Shown here: positions 51,630 to 60,608 of the stretch, piece by piece | Position numbering within the stretch: the stretch's first letter is position 1 | Layout of the letters: every line of letters starts with the position of its first letter | Origin: Mycolicibacterium frederiksbergense | GTDB taxonomy: Bacteria; Actinomycetota; Actinomycetes; Mycobacteriales; Mycobacteriaceae | Length of the DNA stretch: 64,000 nucleotides | Direction of reading: 5' to 3' | NCBI RefSeq assembly: GCF_012223425.1 | Contig: NZ_CP038799.1 | Location: 5,316,249-5,380,248, forward strand | Translations under genes and position numbers: made by a program | Notes under the pieces: generated by a model | The model's input: the letters and a program-made list of their open reading frames with translations, nothing else | The model's database searches: none | What the model was told of the DNA's origin: nothing

Positions 51630-54038
51630 TCACCCGCGGATGGCCGCGCCGACATAGTCGGCCAGGTGCTGTCCGGTCAGCGTCGAACGATCGCCCACCA
51701 GGTCCCGCGGGGTTCCCTCGAAGACGATCCGCCCGCCGTCGTGTCCGGCGCCCGGGCCCAGGTCGATGATCCAGTCGGCGTGGGCCATCACGGCCTGATG
51801 ATGCTCGATCACCACCACCGACTTTCCGGCGTCCACCAGCCTGTCCAGCAGCGCGAGAAGTTGCTCGACATCGGCGAGGTGCAGGCCGGTCGTCGGCTCG
51901 TCGAGTATGAAGACCGCACCGTCGTCGGCGCCCTTGTCGCTGAGGCGGGCGGCCAGCTTGAGGCGTTGCCGCTCGCCGCCGGACAGGGTGGTCAACGGCT
52001 GGCCGAGGGTCAGGTAGCCCAGCCCGACATCGGACATGTGGCCCAGGATCTTCTGTGCTGCTGCTACTTTGGCCGCACCGCTGGCGAAATGTCGCACGGC
52101 TTCGGTCACCGGCATGGCGAGCACCTCGGCGATGTTCTTGCCCGCCAGCGTGTATTCCAGCACCGAAGCCTGGAAGCGGCGTCCCTCGCACTCTTCGCAG
52201 GTGGATTCCACCGTGGCCATCACGCCGAGCTCGGTATAGATCACGCCGGCACCATTGCAGGTGGGGCAGGCGCCCTCGGAGTTGGAACTGAACAGGGCGG
52301 GTTTCACACCGTTGGCCTTGGCGAATGCCTTGCGGATCGGCTCCAGCAGGCCGGTGTAGGTGGCCGGGTTGCTGCGCCGCGAACCGCGGATCGCGGCCTG
52401 ATCGATGGTGACGACGCCGTCGAGACCGGCCACCGATCCGTCGATCAGCGAACTCTTACCCGAACCGGCCACCCCGGTGATGACAACCAGGACGCCCAGC
52501 GGGATGTCGACATCGATGTCACGCAGGTTGTGGGTGGCGGCCCCGCGGATCTGCAAAGCCCCGTTGGGCTCTCGCACCGACTCCTTCACCGCCGCGCGGT
52601 CGTCGAGATGGCGGCCGGTGACCGTGCCGCTCTTGCGCAACGCCGCGAGGCTGCCCGCGAACACCACTTCGCCACCGGCGCTGCCGGCACCGGGGCCCAG
52701 GTCGACGATATGGTCGGCGACCGCGATCGTTTCCGGCTTGTGCTCGACGACCAGCACGGTGTTGCCCTTGTCCCGCAACTGCAACAGCAGATTGTTCATC
52801 CGTGCGATGTCATGCGGATGCAGCCCGATGGTCGGCTCGTCGAAGACATAGGTGACATCGGTCAGCGCCGATCCCAGGTGCCGGATCATCTTCACGCGCT
52901 GGGCTTCTCCGCCGGACAGGGTGCCCGCCGGGCGCTCCAGTGACAGATATCCCAGGCCGATCTCGACGAAGGAATCCAGGGTGTGCCCGAGTGCGGTGAG
53001 CAGTGGCGCCAGTGGTTTGGCCGCCGGCTTCTCGCTGAGCGTGCCGACCCACCGGGCGAGATCGGTGATCTGCATGGCGCACACGTCGGCGATGTTGACG
53101 CCCTCGATCGTCGATGACCTGGCAGCCTCGGAGAGTCGGGTGCCGCCGCAGTCCGGGCAGGTGGTGAAGGTGACGGCACGTTCGACGAAAGCGCGGATAT
53201 GTGGCTGCATCGCGTCCACATCCTTGGACAGGTACGACTTCTGGATCTGCGGGATCAGTCCGAGGTAGGTCAGGTTCACCCCGTCGATCTTGAGCTTGGT
53301 GGCCTCCTTGTACAGCAGAGCGTCGAGTTCCTTGTCGGTGAAGGTGTTGATCGGCTTGTCCGGGTCGAAGAAGCCGCAGCCGTTGAAGATTCGGCCATAC
53401 CAGCCCTCCATGCTGAAACCCGGGATCGTGAGCGCGCCCTCGTTGAGCGACTTGCTGTCGTCATAGAGCGCGGTCAGATCGATGTCGTTGACGGCGCCCC
53501 GCCCCTCGCAACGCGGGCACATGCCGCCGAGGACGCTGAAATCGCGGCGCTCCTTTACGGTCTTGCCGCCCTTCTCGAACGTCACCGCGCCGGCACCGCT
53601 GATCGAGGCGACGTTGAACGAAAAGGCCTGCGGGGACCCGATGTGCGGTGTACCCAACCGGCTGAACAGGATTCGCAACATCGCCCCGGTGTCTGTGGCG
53701 GTGCCGACGGTGGAGCGTGGATCGGCGCCCATGCGCTGCTGGTCGACGATGATGGCGGTGGTCAGGCCCTCCAACACGTCGACGTCGGGGCGGGCCATGC
53801 TGGGCATGAAACCCTGCACGAACGAGCTGTATGTCTCGTTGATCAGTCGCTGGGACTCGGCGGCGATGGTGTCGAACACCAGCGAGCTCTTGCCGGAGCC
53901 GGACACGCCGGTGAACACCGTCAGACGGCGCTTCGGCAGTTCGATATCGACGTTCTTGAGGTTGTTCTCCCGCGCTCCGGTCACCCGGATCAGGTCGTGG
54001 CTGTCGGCGGCATGCGGCATGGAGGACGATGTTGCCAT
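51630..54038 (-). CDS. UvrA-like ABC ATPase (class II UvrA)
   Basis: Two ABC halves with Walker A motifs GVSGSGKSS and GVAGSGKSS, signature motifs (LSGGEAQRV, LSGGERQRL), zinc-binding CPRCEGRG/CPTCNGAG pairs, and Walker B (YVFDEPTIGLH, FILDEPTTGLH). At about 802 residues it is shorter than UvrA (about 950), consistent with loss of the UvrB-binding insertion, as in UvrA2 / drug-resistance UvrA paralogues. It probably has a role in DNA-damage tolerance or drug resistance. The ATG is 54038 or 54020. The first start overlaps the divergent ATG at 54037. Confidence 0.9.
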   Translation of the reverse strand: MATSSSMPHAADSHDLIRVTGARENNLKNVDIELPKRRLTVFTGVSGSGKSSLVFDTIAAESQRLINETYSSFVQGFMPSMARPDVDVLEGLTTAIIVDQQRMGADPRSTVGTATDTGAMLRILFSRLGTPHIGSPQAFSFNVASISGAGAVTFEKGGKTVKERRDFSVLGGMCPRCEGRGAVNDIDLTALYDDSKSLNEGALTIPGFSMEGWYGRIFNGCGFFDPDKPINTFTDKELDALLYKEATKLKIDGVNLTYLGLIPQIQKSYLSKDVDAMQPHIRAFVERAVTFTTCPDCGGTRLSEAARSSTIEGVNIADVCAMQITDLARWVGTLSEKPAAKPLAPLLTALGHTLDSFVEIGLGYLSLERPAGTLSGGEAQRVKMIRHLGSALTDVTYVFDEPTIGLHPHDIARMNNLLLQLRDKGNTVLVVEHKPETIAVADHIVDLGPGAGSAGGEVVFAGSLAALRKSGTVTGRHLDDRAAVKESVREPNGALQIRGAATHNLRDIDVDIPLGVLVVITGVAGSGKSSLIDGSVAGLDGVVTIDQAAIRGSRRSNPATYTGLLEPIRKAFAKANGVKPALFSSNSEGACPTCNGAGVIYTELGVMATVESTCEECEGRRFQASVLEYTLAGKNIAEVLAMPVTEAVRHFASGAAKVAAAQKILGHMSDVGLGYLTLGQPLTTLSGGERQRLKLAARLSDKGADDGAVFILDEPTTGLHLADVEQLLALLDRLVDAGKSVVVIEHHQAVMAHADWIIDLGPGAGHDGGRIVFEGTPRDLVGDRSTLTGQHLADYVGAAIRG

Positions 54039-54405
54039 GCACTGGATCGTGGACGCCATGAACGTCGTGGGTTCGCGACCGGATGGCTGGTGGAAGGACC
54101 GCCGGGGCGCGCTCACCACCTTGATCGGGCAGATCGAGCGCTGGGCGGCGGCGGGCGCCCACGATGTGACGGTGGTGCTGGAGCGGCCGATGTCACCTCC
54201 GCTGCAGTCGGCGGCGATCGGCGTGGCGCATGCGCCACGGGCGGCAGCGAATTCCGCCGATGACGAGATCGTCCGGCTGGTCGGTGAGGCCGACGCGCCG
54301 CGGGACATCACGGTGGTGACCTCCGATGGTGCGCTGGCCGCCCGCGTTCAGGCCGCCGGCGCCGCGACGTTCCCGGCCGGCCGCTTCAGGGAGCTGCTGG
54401 ACTGA
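54037..54405 (+). CDS. NYN-domain (YacP-like) nuclease candidate
   Basis: A 122-residue PIN-like NYN protein: MHWIVDAMNVVGSRPDGWW has the acidic Asp-Asn pair, followed by DVTVVLERP, NSADDEIVRLV and DITVVTSDGALAARV. Such proteins cut RNA. GGAGG lies 12 bases upstream. Its start codon overlaps the divergent UvrA-like start, and its 3' end overlaps the convergent synthetase gene by 20 bases. Confidence 0.85.
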   Translation: MHWIVDAMNVVGSRPDGWWKDRRGALTTLIGQIERWAAAGAHDVTVVLERPMSPPLQSAAIGVAHAPRAAANSADDEIVRLVGEADAPRDITVVTSDGALAARVQAAGAATFPAGRFRELLD

Positions 54406-55960
54406 TCGGCAACACACCGTCGATGACGTTGGCAAGCAACCCTTTCCGATCGAACTTCCCGCTGGGCAGGGTCGGGATCTGGTCAGCGGTGGCGATCACC
54501 CACCGGGTGGGAACCTTGTAGACCGACAACTGCTCACGCGCGAGTTGCCGGATGCCGTCCAGATCCAGACCTGTCACCGCCGGGACCACCACGGCGCATA
54601 CCTCCTCACCCCGCTGCGGATGCCGGAGCCCGAGCACCACACACTGCGCGATATCGGGCAGCGCCGAGATCACCGCCTCGACTTCCAGCGGTGACACATT
54701 CGCGCCGCCGGCCTTGATCAGGTCGGTGCTGCGGCCGACGTAGAACAGCCGCGGGTCACCGGTTCGCCGGTAGACACGGTCGCCGGTGTGGTACCAGCCA
54801 TCGGCGTCAAAGACCTCGGCGCGTTCGCGTTTGTTGTAGCCGGCCATCACCCCGACCCCGCGGATCCACAGTTCCCCGGTGGTGCCGTCGGGAACGGGCC
54901 TGCCGTCGGCATCGACGATGGCGAGTTCGGTGTGGACGAATCCGCCCGCGGTCTCGGACATGGTGCGGTGCACCGGAAATCCGTCGGGCACATCGGTCAT
55001 CGCGATGTCGAGCGGGCCGTCCCGCAGCATCGGTGCGCTGGACAGGTCGCGGTCGGCGAACCCGGGGTGGTCGCGTAACCGCTGGGTGAACGCCGGCCAG
55101 CCGATGATGCCGGTGGCACGTTCGGACTCCATCAGGTCCAGGGCGGTCCCCGGGTCGAGTCGCGCCATGACCAGCAGCGTGATCGTGTCCTGCAGGGCAC
55201 CCATGGCGGCGAGCAAACCGCCGATCCAGAAGAACGGCATGGCGCACAGGATTCGGGGCCGGTGATGGGTCCCGGTGACCGCACGGATCGCGACCGGCCA
55301 AGCCGATGTCTGTCGCACCAGGGTGCCGTGGGTGTGCAGGACACCCTTGGGGTCGGCGGTCGAACCGGAGGTGTGCACCATGATCGCCAGGTCGGCGGGG
55401 GACACCTCGTCCTCCACCGCGGTGAGCACCTGCGGTGAGACCTGTTGTGTCAGATCGTCCCACCGGGTCGCCCAGCGGTACCCGGTGTCCTCGGTGAGCA
55501 CGATGCGGCGCAGATACGGTGCGGCGGTGAGCGCGAGGGCGTCACGGTCCTGACCCCGGAGTTCGGGCAGCGCCGACTCGAAGCGGCCGCCGACATCGGT
55601 GCCGAGTACTTCGGCCGGCGCGATGAGCGTGCCGATATCGGCCAGCCGCAGCACCTTGGCGATTTCGGCGGGCGCGTAGAGGGTGCTCAACGGCACCACC
55701 AGCGCGCCGATCCGAGACAGCGCCAGCCACCAGCTGATCCAGTCGAGCCCGTTCGGGAAGAACAGTCCGACCCGGCTGCCCTTGCCGACGCCCGCGGCCA
55801 ACAGCCGGCGGGCGATATCGGCAGAGCTTGCATCGGCCTGTGCGTAGGTCAGCCGTCCGTTCGGCGCGACGACATAGGTGTCCTGCCCGGATGCGCGAAC
55901 CCGGCCGGCCAACAACGCGGGAACAGTCAGCGGCGTTACAACAGTGTGCGGAGATGTCAC
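54386..55960 (-). CDS. AMP-dependent acyl-CoA synthetase / ligase
   Basis: A 524-residue adenylate-forming enzyme: P-loop HTSGSTADPKGVLHT, A5-like region, FVHTELAIVDADGRPVPDGTTGELWIRG, GWYHTGDRVYRR, and the catalytic Lys region PTLPSGKFDRKG. It activates a carboxylic acid as acyl-AMP and then as acyl-CoA. The substrate is not evident. It is a lone gene on its strand. Confidence 0.92.
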   Translation of the reverse strand: MTSPHTVVTPLTVPALLAGRVRASGQDTYVVAPNGRLTYAQADASSADIARRLLAAGVGKGSRVGLFFPNGLDWISWWLALSRIGALVVPLSTLYAPAEIAKVLRLADIGTLIAPAEVLGTDVGGRFESALPELRGQDRDALALTAAPYLRRIVLTEDTGYRWATRWDDLTQQVSPQVLTAVEDEVSPADLAIMVHTSGSTADPKGVLHTHGTLVRQTSAWPVAIRAVTGTHHRPRILCAMPFFWIGGLLAAMGALQDTITLLVMARLDPGTALDLMESERATGIIGWPAFTQRLRDHPGFADRDLSSAPMLRDGPLDIAMTDVPDGFPVHRTMSETAGGFVHTELAIVDADGRPVPDGTTGELWIRGVGVMAGYNKRERAEVFDADGWYHTGDRVYRRTGDPRLFYVGRSTDLIKAGGANVSPLEVEAVISALPDIAQCVVLGLRHPQRGEEVCAVVVPAVTGLDLDGIRQLAREQLSVYKVPTRWVIATADQIPTLPSGKFDRKGLLANVIDGVLPISPAAP

Positions 55961-55990
55961 CCCTTGATCATCGCCGATGAACTGCGCACC

Positions 55991-56671
55991 TCAGCGGTCG
56001 CCGTACGCGTCGTGCCATCTCCACCATTGGTAGGGCGGGGTCTGGGGGTAACCCGCCGGGGAGTCTTCCCACGATTCCTGACGGCCCAGCGCCGTGATGT
56101 CCAGATAGCTCCAGGTGGTGCCGAACGCCTCGTCGCCGCGGTTGTTGACGAAATAGGTCCGGAAGATCTGATCGCCCTCGCGGATGAAGGCATTCGTGCC
56201 GTGCCATTGGTCCACGTCGAAGTCGGCGTCGAAGGCGAGGCCCGATTCCTCGACGATGGTGTACCAGGGGATGGTCCAGCCCATCTTGTCCTTGATCCGC
56301 GTGATGTCCCGCTGCGCGCCGCGCGACGCGTAGACCAGTGTGGTGTCGCGGGCGTTGAGATGGCTGAGGTCGCCCACGTGATCGGCCATCAAGGAGCAGC
56401 CGGTACAACCGTGTTCCGGCCAGCCGTGTACGCCGGGGTCCATGAACGCGCGGTAGACGATCAGCTGCCGCCGGCCGTCGAACAGATCGGGCAGGGCAAC
56501 CCTGCCGTTCGGTCCGTCGAAGGCGTAGTCGTTCCGCACCGGGGTCCACGGCATCCGGCGGCGCTGCGCCGCAAGTGCATCCCGGGCCCGGGTGAGTTCC
56601 TTCTCCTTCACCAACATCTCGGAATGGGCGACCGCCCACTCTTGAGCGCTGACTATCGGTGGTGTCTTCAT
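55991..56671 (-). CDS. DUF899 family protein (thioredoxin-like)
   Basis: A 226-residue DUF899 protein with the pattern VSAQEWAVAHSEMLVKEKELTRARDALAAQRRRMPW, LPDLFDGRRQLIVYRAFMDPGV, and HGCTGCSLMADHVGDLSHLNARDTT, which holds a CxxC-type site. The family has a thioredoxin-like fold and unknown activity. AGGGAG precedes the ATG at 56671. It diverges from the arsR gene, with a palindrome between. Confidence 0.9.
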   Translation of the reverse strand: MKTPPIVSAQEWAVAHSEMLVKEKELTRARDALAAQRRRMPWTPVRNDYAFDGPNGRVALPDLFDGRRQLIVYRAFMDPGVHGWPEHGCTGCSLMADHVGDLSHLNARDTTLVYASRGAQRDITRIKDKMGWTIPWYTIVEESGLAFDADFDVDQWHGTNAFIREGDQIFRTYFVNNRGDEAFGTTWSYLDITALGRQESWEDSPAGYPQTPPYQWWRWHDAYGDR

Positions 56672-56703
56672 CGTGTCTCCCTGTCGTCCGAGCTTGCTCA
56701 ATC

Positions 56704-56723
56704 ATTCAACAACATTGTTGAAT
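56704..56723. promoter_or_regulatory. ArsR operator 1 (ATTCAACAACATTGTTGAAT)
   Basis: A 9-base inverted repeat around CA, in an AT-rich patch between DUF899 and arsR. Its core TCAAC-N6-GTTGA recurs at 56758-56773. Confidence 0.75.
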
Positions 56724-56757
56724 ATTAACCGAGGAGACCACAGCCGACCCGATATAG

Positions 56758-56773
56758 TCAACAGAATGGTTGA
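56758..56773. promoter_or_regulatory. ArsR operator 2 (TCAACAGAATGGTTGA)
   Basis: Same TCAAC-N6-GTTGA core as operator 1, overlapping the ATG of arsR (56766-56768). Binding here would block its own expression. Confidence 0.7.
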
Positions 56774-57098
56774 AGATCAGCTGCTCGACCGGGCGTATGC
56801 CGCGCTGGCGGACCCGACGCGTCGCCGATTGCTGGAGGCCTTGCGGGAAGGGGATGCCCGCATCACCGATCTGGCCGCCCCGATGCCGATGACGTTCGCG
56901 GGAGTCTCCCGCCATATCGGAGTCCTGGAGACAGCAGGTCTGGTGACCCGCGAAGTGCGTGGTCGTGAACACTGGCTCTCGCTGCGCGAGGAGGGCCTGA
57001 CCCCGGCCGCACAGTGGATGGGGGAACAGACCGACTTCTGGTCGACTCGCGCCGATGCACTTGCCGAGCGGTTGCGTCGCAAGAAGGACGGGCGATGA
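56766..57098 (+). CDS. ArsR/SmtB-type regulator without metal cysteines
   Basis: A 110-residue winged-helix protein (RAYAALADPTRRRLLEALREGDARITDLAAPMPMTFAGVSRHIGVLETAGLVTREVRGREHWLSL). No cysteine is present, so it is not a metal sensor. It pairs with the downstream AHSA1 gene through ATGA, an arrangement known for regulators controlling SRPBCC proteins. The ATG lies within operator 2 and has no ribosome-binding site, which suggests a leaderless message. Confidence 0.92.
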   Translation: MVEDQLLDRAYAALADPTRRRLLEALREGDARITDLAAPMPMTFAGVSRHIGVLETAGLVTREVRGREHWLSLREEGLTPAAQWMGEQTDFWSTRADALAERLRRKKDGR

Positions 57099-57529
57099 CC
57101 GAGGCGCGCACGGTGCACGTGCAGCGGATCATGCCGGCCGGCCCAGAGGAGGTGTTCGACGAGTGGCTGGACCCGGAATCGTTGCGAGAGTGGATGTGTC
57201 CGCGCCCCACTCGATGTGTCACGGTGACCGTCGAACCGCGGGTGGGCGGGCTGTTCCGCTTCGACGTCGACGACCGGGGTGCCAGTGTGCTCATCACGGG
57301 GCAGTTCGTCAGTATCGAACGGCCACGGTTGCTGAGATTCACCTGGACCAATTCATACTGGGTGGACCCGACGGCCTCCAGCATGGTCACGGTGACCTTC
57401 GAACCGGTGCGGGACGATCAGACCTTGATGTCCATCGAGCACGTCATGCTGCCGCCGGAGGAGTACGAGAACTTCCACGACGGGTGGCTCAAGACCGCCG
57501 ATCAGCTGGCGGATCGCTTGAACGCCTGA
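57095..57529 (+). CDS. SRPBCC / AHSA1 domain protein
   Basis: A 144-residue START-like protein (VQRIMPAGPEEVFDEWLDPESLREWMCP, GGLFRFDVDD, SMVTVTFEPV, YENFHDGWLKTADQLADRL). Members bind hydrophobic ligands. It overlaps arsR by ATGA. In such pairs with ArsR and DUF899 the set is probably one stress-linked module. Confidence 0.9.
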   Translation: MTEARTVHVQRIMPAGPEEVFDEWLDPESLREWMCPRPTRCVTVTVEPRVGGLFRFDVDDRGASVLITGQFVSIERPRLLRFTWTNSYWVDPTASSMVTVTFEPVRDDQTLMSIEHVMLPPEEYENFHDGWLKTADQLADRLNA

Positions 57530-57796
57530 AGGCGGTTGCTTCCGCCGCGGAAACGCCGGCCGGCGCGAAAATTAGGTCGTCGGACGTGCAGTTGGTACGC
57601 TGGCCGAATACGTCGCACTCGTGAATCGACGTGTCTGTGTTCGGCCGAATCGCGGCCGGGGTCAGTATCACCCCTTTACGGCCTGTGCCGGCATCGCACA
57701 CCCCAGAACCCCACTGAATTGAGCGACCATCGGTCGCACAACCAGGCTTGGTCGACATGACGTTCGGCCAGTAAAAAAGAAGAAAGAAGTAAGAAC

Positions 57797-58000
57797 ATGG
57801 CAGAAGGAACCGTTAAGTGGTTCAACAGCGAAAAGGGCTTCGGCTTTATCGCTCCTGACGGCGGTGCACCGGACGTTTTCGTGCACTACTCCGAGATCCA
57901 GGCCGGCGGATTCCGCAACCTGGAGGAGAACCAGCGGGTGAAGTTCGACATCACCCAGGGCGCCAAGGGCCCCCAGGCGGTCGGCGTCACCGGCCTGTAA
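57797..58000 (+). CDS. cspA: cold shock protein
   Basis: A 67-residue CSD protein with RNP1 KGFGFIAP and RNP2 VFVHYS. It acts as an RNA chaperone. The 267 bases upstream are free of genes and may hold a long structured 5' leader, as known for cold-shock messages. The start follows GAAAGAAGTAAGAAC, which includes an A/G-rich ribosome site. Confidence 0.96.
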   Translation: MAEGTVKWFNSEKGFGFIAPDGGAPDVFVHYSEIQAGGFRNLEENQRVKFDITQGAKGPQAVGVTGL

Positions 58001-58013
58001 AGACCTCCTCGAG

Positions 58014-58058
58014 CCCCCGGACCGATATCACGCTCAGCGTGAGTCGGGCCGGGGGTTT
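58014..58058 (+). terminator. terminator after cspA
   Basis: CCCCCGG pairs with CCGGGGG, an inner TCACGCT/AGCGTGA stem sits inside, and TTT follows. It is 14 bases after the cspA stop. Confidence 0.75.
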
Positions 58059-58139
58059 CGTGTATCGCAACCCTTCGCGATGACTTTCCGCACGCAACCC
58101 GGTCTGATCAGTGTCCGTTGACGGTCTGAGGAGGAACGC

Positions 58140-58784
58140 GTGGCTCAACTGCTGAGAGTGCACAATTTCGCGGTATCGCAAGACGGTTTCGGAGCCGGCC
58201 GCGACCAGAGCTTCGAGCGTCCCTTCGGGCACGCAGACCCGGCGGATTTGATGTCCTGGGCGGGTGCCACCGCGAGCTGGCCCAATCGCAAGGATCCCGG
58301 TGGCAGTCGGGGTATCGACGACTACTTCACCAGAGAGTTCGCCCGCAACATCGGGGCTGAGATCATGGGCCGCAACAAGTTCAGTCCCCATCGCGGCGCC
58401 TGGGCCGACCACGACTGGCAGGGCTGGTGGGGCGACGAGCCGCCGTTCCACACCCCGGTCTTCGTGCTGACACACCATCAGCGCCCGTCGTTCTCCTTGT
58501 CGGACAACACATTTCACTTCATCGACGCCAGCCCGGCCACTGCGCTGAAGCGGGCCAAAGAGGCCGCCGCGGGCAAGGACGTCCGGCTCGGCGGCGGGGC
58601 GCACACCATTCGGCAGTTCCTGCAGGACGATCTCGTCGACACGCTGCACGTCGCGGTGGCGCCGGTCCAGCTCGGTGGGGGGTCGCGGCTGTGGGAGAGT
58701 TCCGATGACCTGCTCGACAGATTCCATCGCGATGTCGTGCCCAGCCCCAGCGGCGTCACGCATCACCTGTTTTGGCGACGCTGA
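58140..58784 (+). CDS. RibD C-terminal / DHFR-like reductase
   Basis: A 214-residue DHFR-like protein: MAQLLRVHNFAVSQDGFGAG start, IMGRNKFSP (NADPH loop), TPVFVLTHHQRPSFSL, and DVRLGGGAHTIRQFLQDDLVDTLHVAVAPVQLGGGSRLW. This is the family called dihydrofolate reductase-like with unknown substrate. GAGGAGG lies 5 bases before the GTG. Confidence 0.9.
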   Translation: MAQLLRVHNFAVSQDGFGAGRDQSFERPFGHADPADLMSWAGATASWPNRKDPGGSRGIDDYFTREFARNIGAEIMGRNKFSPHRGAWADHDWQGWWGDEPPFHTPVFVLTHHQRPSFSLSDNTFHFIDASPATALKRAKEAAAGKDVRLGGGAHTIRQFLQDDLVDTLHVAVAPVQLGGGSRLWESSDDLLDRFHRDVVPSPSGVTHHLFWRR

Positions 58785-58785
58785 C

Positions 58786-59019
58786 GGCTACCTGCACGGG
58801 CCCACCCGACACGCCGGAGGCGTCGTCTCGGGCGCCGACCTGCCCGGCTTGACTTCCTTCCTGGGCCGCGATCCGGAAAGCGATGTGACGCTGGTGATCT
58901 GGGCCAATCTGACCTTCTCGGCGGACGGCTAAACGACCGCCAACGCCATGCTGCGACCGATTCTCGATGAGATCGACGTGGGCCTCGCGACGGCGTCCTG
59001 CCCGATCAGTATCGTGTCC
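58786..59019 (+). pseudogene. 3' remnant of a serine beta-lactamase-like hydrolase / carboxypeptidase
   Basis: The frame after the RibD-like stop reads YLHGPTRHAGGVVSGADLPG, then SFLGRDPESDVTLVIWANLT, then a TAA at 58930-58932, then TTANAMLRPILDEID. This matches the end of class C beta-lactamase / D-Ala-D-Ala carboxypeptidase-like proteins (GHGG, PGF, DP-x-D-V-T-V-V-V-W-x-N-L). The catalytic N-terminal part is gone and a stop lies inside the remnant. It is a decayed gene. Confidence 0.7.
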
Positions 59020-59023
59020 GGTG

Positions 59024-60604
59024 ATGGTTTTCGATCGGTCTGAAGAAACGGCCCGCGCACGTCGCAGCCTGCGGGGCGCGCTTCGTGGTCGCCGTGATCC
59101 TGCGCCGATCGCCGGACAACGCAGACGCAGCGCCAACCACGTCGGTGACGTGTACACCCGCAAGGTTCTCGACCTGACCATCCGGCTGGCCGAGGTCATG
59201 TTGTCGTCGGGGTCGGGCACCGCCGATATCGCCGCGACCGCTCAGGATGTGGCTCAGGCGTATCAGCTCTCCGACTGTGTCGTCGACATCACCTTCTCCA
59301 CCATCATCGTCTCGGCGTTGCCGACCGCGGATAGCCCGCCGCTGACCATCGTGCGGTCGGTGCGCGCCCGCGCCACCGACTACACCCGGTTGGCCGAGTT
59401 GGACAAGCTGGTCCGCCGGATCACCTCCGGCGGCGTCACCGTCGATCAGGCCCATGAGGCAATGGACGTGCTCAGTGAGCGTCCACATCCGTATCCGCGC
59501 TGGCTGGCCACCGCCGGCTGGGCGGGCTTCGCGCTCGGTATCGCCATGCTGCTCGGCGGCAATTGGCTGGTCTGCATACTGGCGGCGGTCACCTCGGCGG
59601 TGATCGACCGGGTCGGGCGGTACCTCAACCGGATCGGCACACCGTTCTTCTTCCAGCACGCGGTGGGGGCCGCGATCGCCACCCTGGTGGCGGTGGCCGC
59701 CTACCGGTTCGCTGATCAGGGCCCGACGGCGCTGGTGGCCACCGGCATCGTGGTCCTGTTGTCGGGAATGACGCTCGTCGGTTCTGTTCAGGATGCGTTG
59801 ACCGGCCACATGCTGACGGCCGTGGGGCGCCTCGGCGACGTGATCTTCCTGACCGCGGGGATCGTGGTGGGCATCGTGGCAGCACTGCAGATCGCCACCC
59901 TGGCCGGTGTCACCATCGCCCTGCATGTCGACGCCACCGAATCATTCGTGGTGCCGAGCGAACCGCTGCCGATCTTCATCGCCGTGTTCGGTGCCGCCTT
60001 GGCCGGAGTGTGTCTGACGTTGGCGAGCTACGCGCCGCTGCGTTCGGTGGTGACCGCCGGGTTCGCGGCCGGTGCGGCCCAGTTGGCGCTCATCGGCCTC
60101 GGCCATGCCCAGATCGGGCATATTTTCGCCACCGGGATTGCGTCCGTCGGCGTCGGCCTGCTGGCCACACTGATCTCGATCCGGCGTCAGGCACCGGCAC
60201 TGGTGACCGCGACCGCCGGCATCACGCCCATGCTGCCGGGTCTGGCGGTCTTCCGGTCGGTGTTCTACTTCGCGGTCGACGAACGATTCCTCGACGGCAT
60301 CGCCCAGTTGCTGTCGGCCGTGGCGATCGCGCTGGCGATCGGCAGTGGCGTGGTGATGGGGGAGTTGCTGGGCTCACCGCTGCGCTATCGGGCCGGTCGA
60401 GTCGGCGACTTTCTCCGCATCGAGGGGCCGCCGGGCCTGCGCCGCGCAGTGGGCCGGGTGGTGCGTCTGCAGCCGGCCACGGATGTACCCGCGCCCCGGG
60501 CGCAGAGTGTGGCCCTGGAGCCGGAGACGTCGGCCGAGGATTCCGACGGCGACGAGCCACCGAAGGAGACGGTCGACACCGACGACGGCAGTCCCACGAA
60601 CTAG
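59024..60604 (+). CDS. ThrE-type threonine/serine exporter family membrane protein
   Basis: A protein of about 526 residues with the ThrE layout. The N-terminal cytoplasmic domain (LDLTIRLAEVMLSSGSGTADIAATAQDVAQAYQL) is followed by ten hydrophobic segments, including WAGFALGIAMLLGGNW, ITPMLPGLAVFRSVFY and VTSAVIDRVGRYLNRIGTPFFFQ. The length fits the mycobacterial type (Rv3737). The acidic C-terminal tail is disordered. Substrates may be small amino acids. The start may be ATG 59024 or the GTG one codon upstream. Confidence 0.9.
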   Translation: MVFDRSEETARARRSLRGALRGRRDPAPIAGQRRRSANHVGDVYTRKVLDLTIRLAEVMLSSGSGTADIAATAQDVAQAYQLSDCVVDITFSTIIVSALPTADSPPLTIVRSVRARATDYTRLAELDKLVRRITSGGVTVDQAHEAMDVLSERPHPYPRWLATAGWAGFALGIAMLLGGNWLVCILAAVTSAVIDRVGRYLNRIGTPFFFQHAVGAAIATLVAVAAYRFADQGPTALVATGIVVLLSGMTLVGSVQDALTGHMLTAVGRLGDVIFLTAGIVVGIVAALQIATLAGVTIALHVDATESFVVPSEPLPIFIAVFGAALAGVCLTLASYAPLRSVVTAGFAAGAAQLALIGLGHAQIGHIFATGIASVGVGLLATLISIRRQAPALVTATAGITPMLPGLAVFRSVFYFAVDERFLDGIAQLLSAVAIALAIGSGVVMGELLGSPLRYRAGRVGDFLRIEGPPGLRRAVGRVVRLQPATDVPAPRAQSVALEPETSAEDSDGDEPPKETVDTDDGSPTN

Positions 60605-60608
60605 CCGC

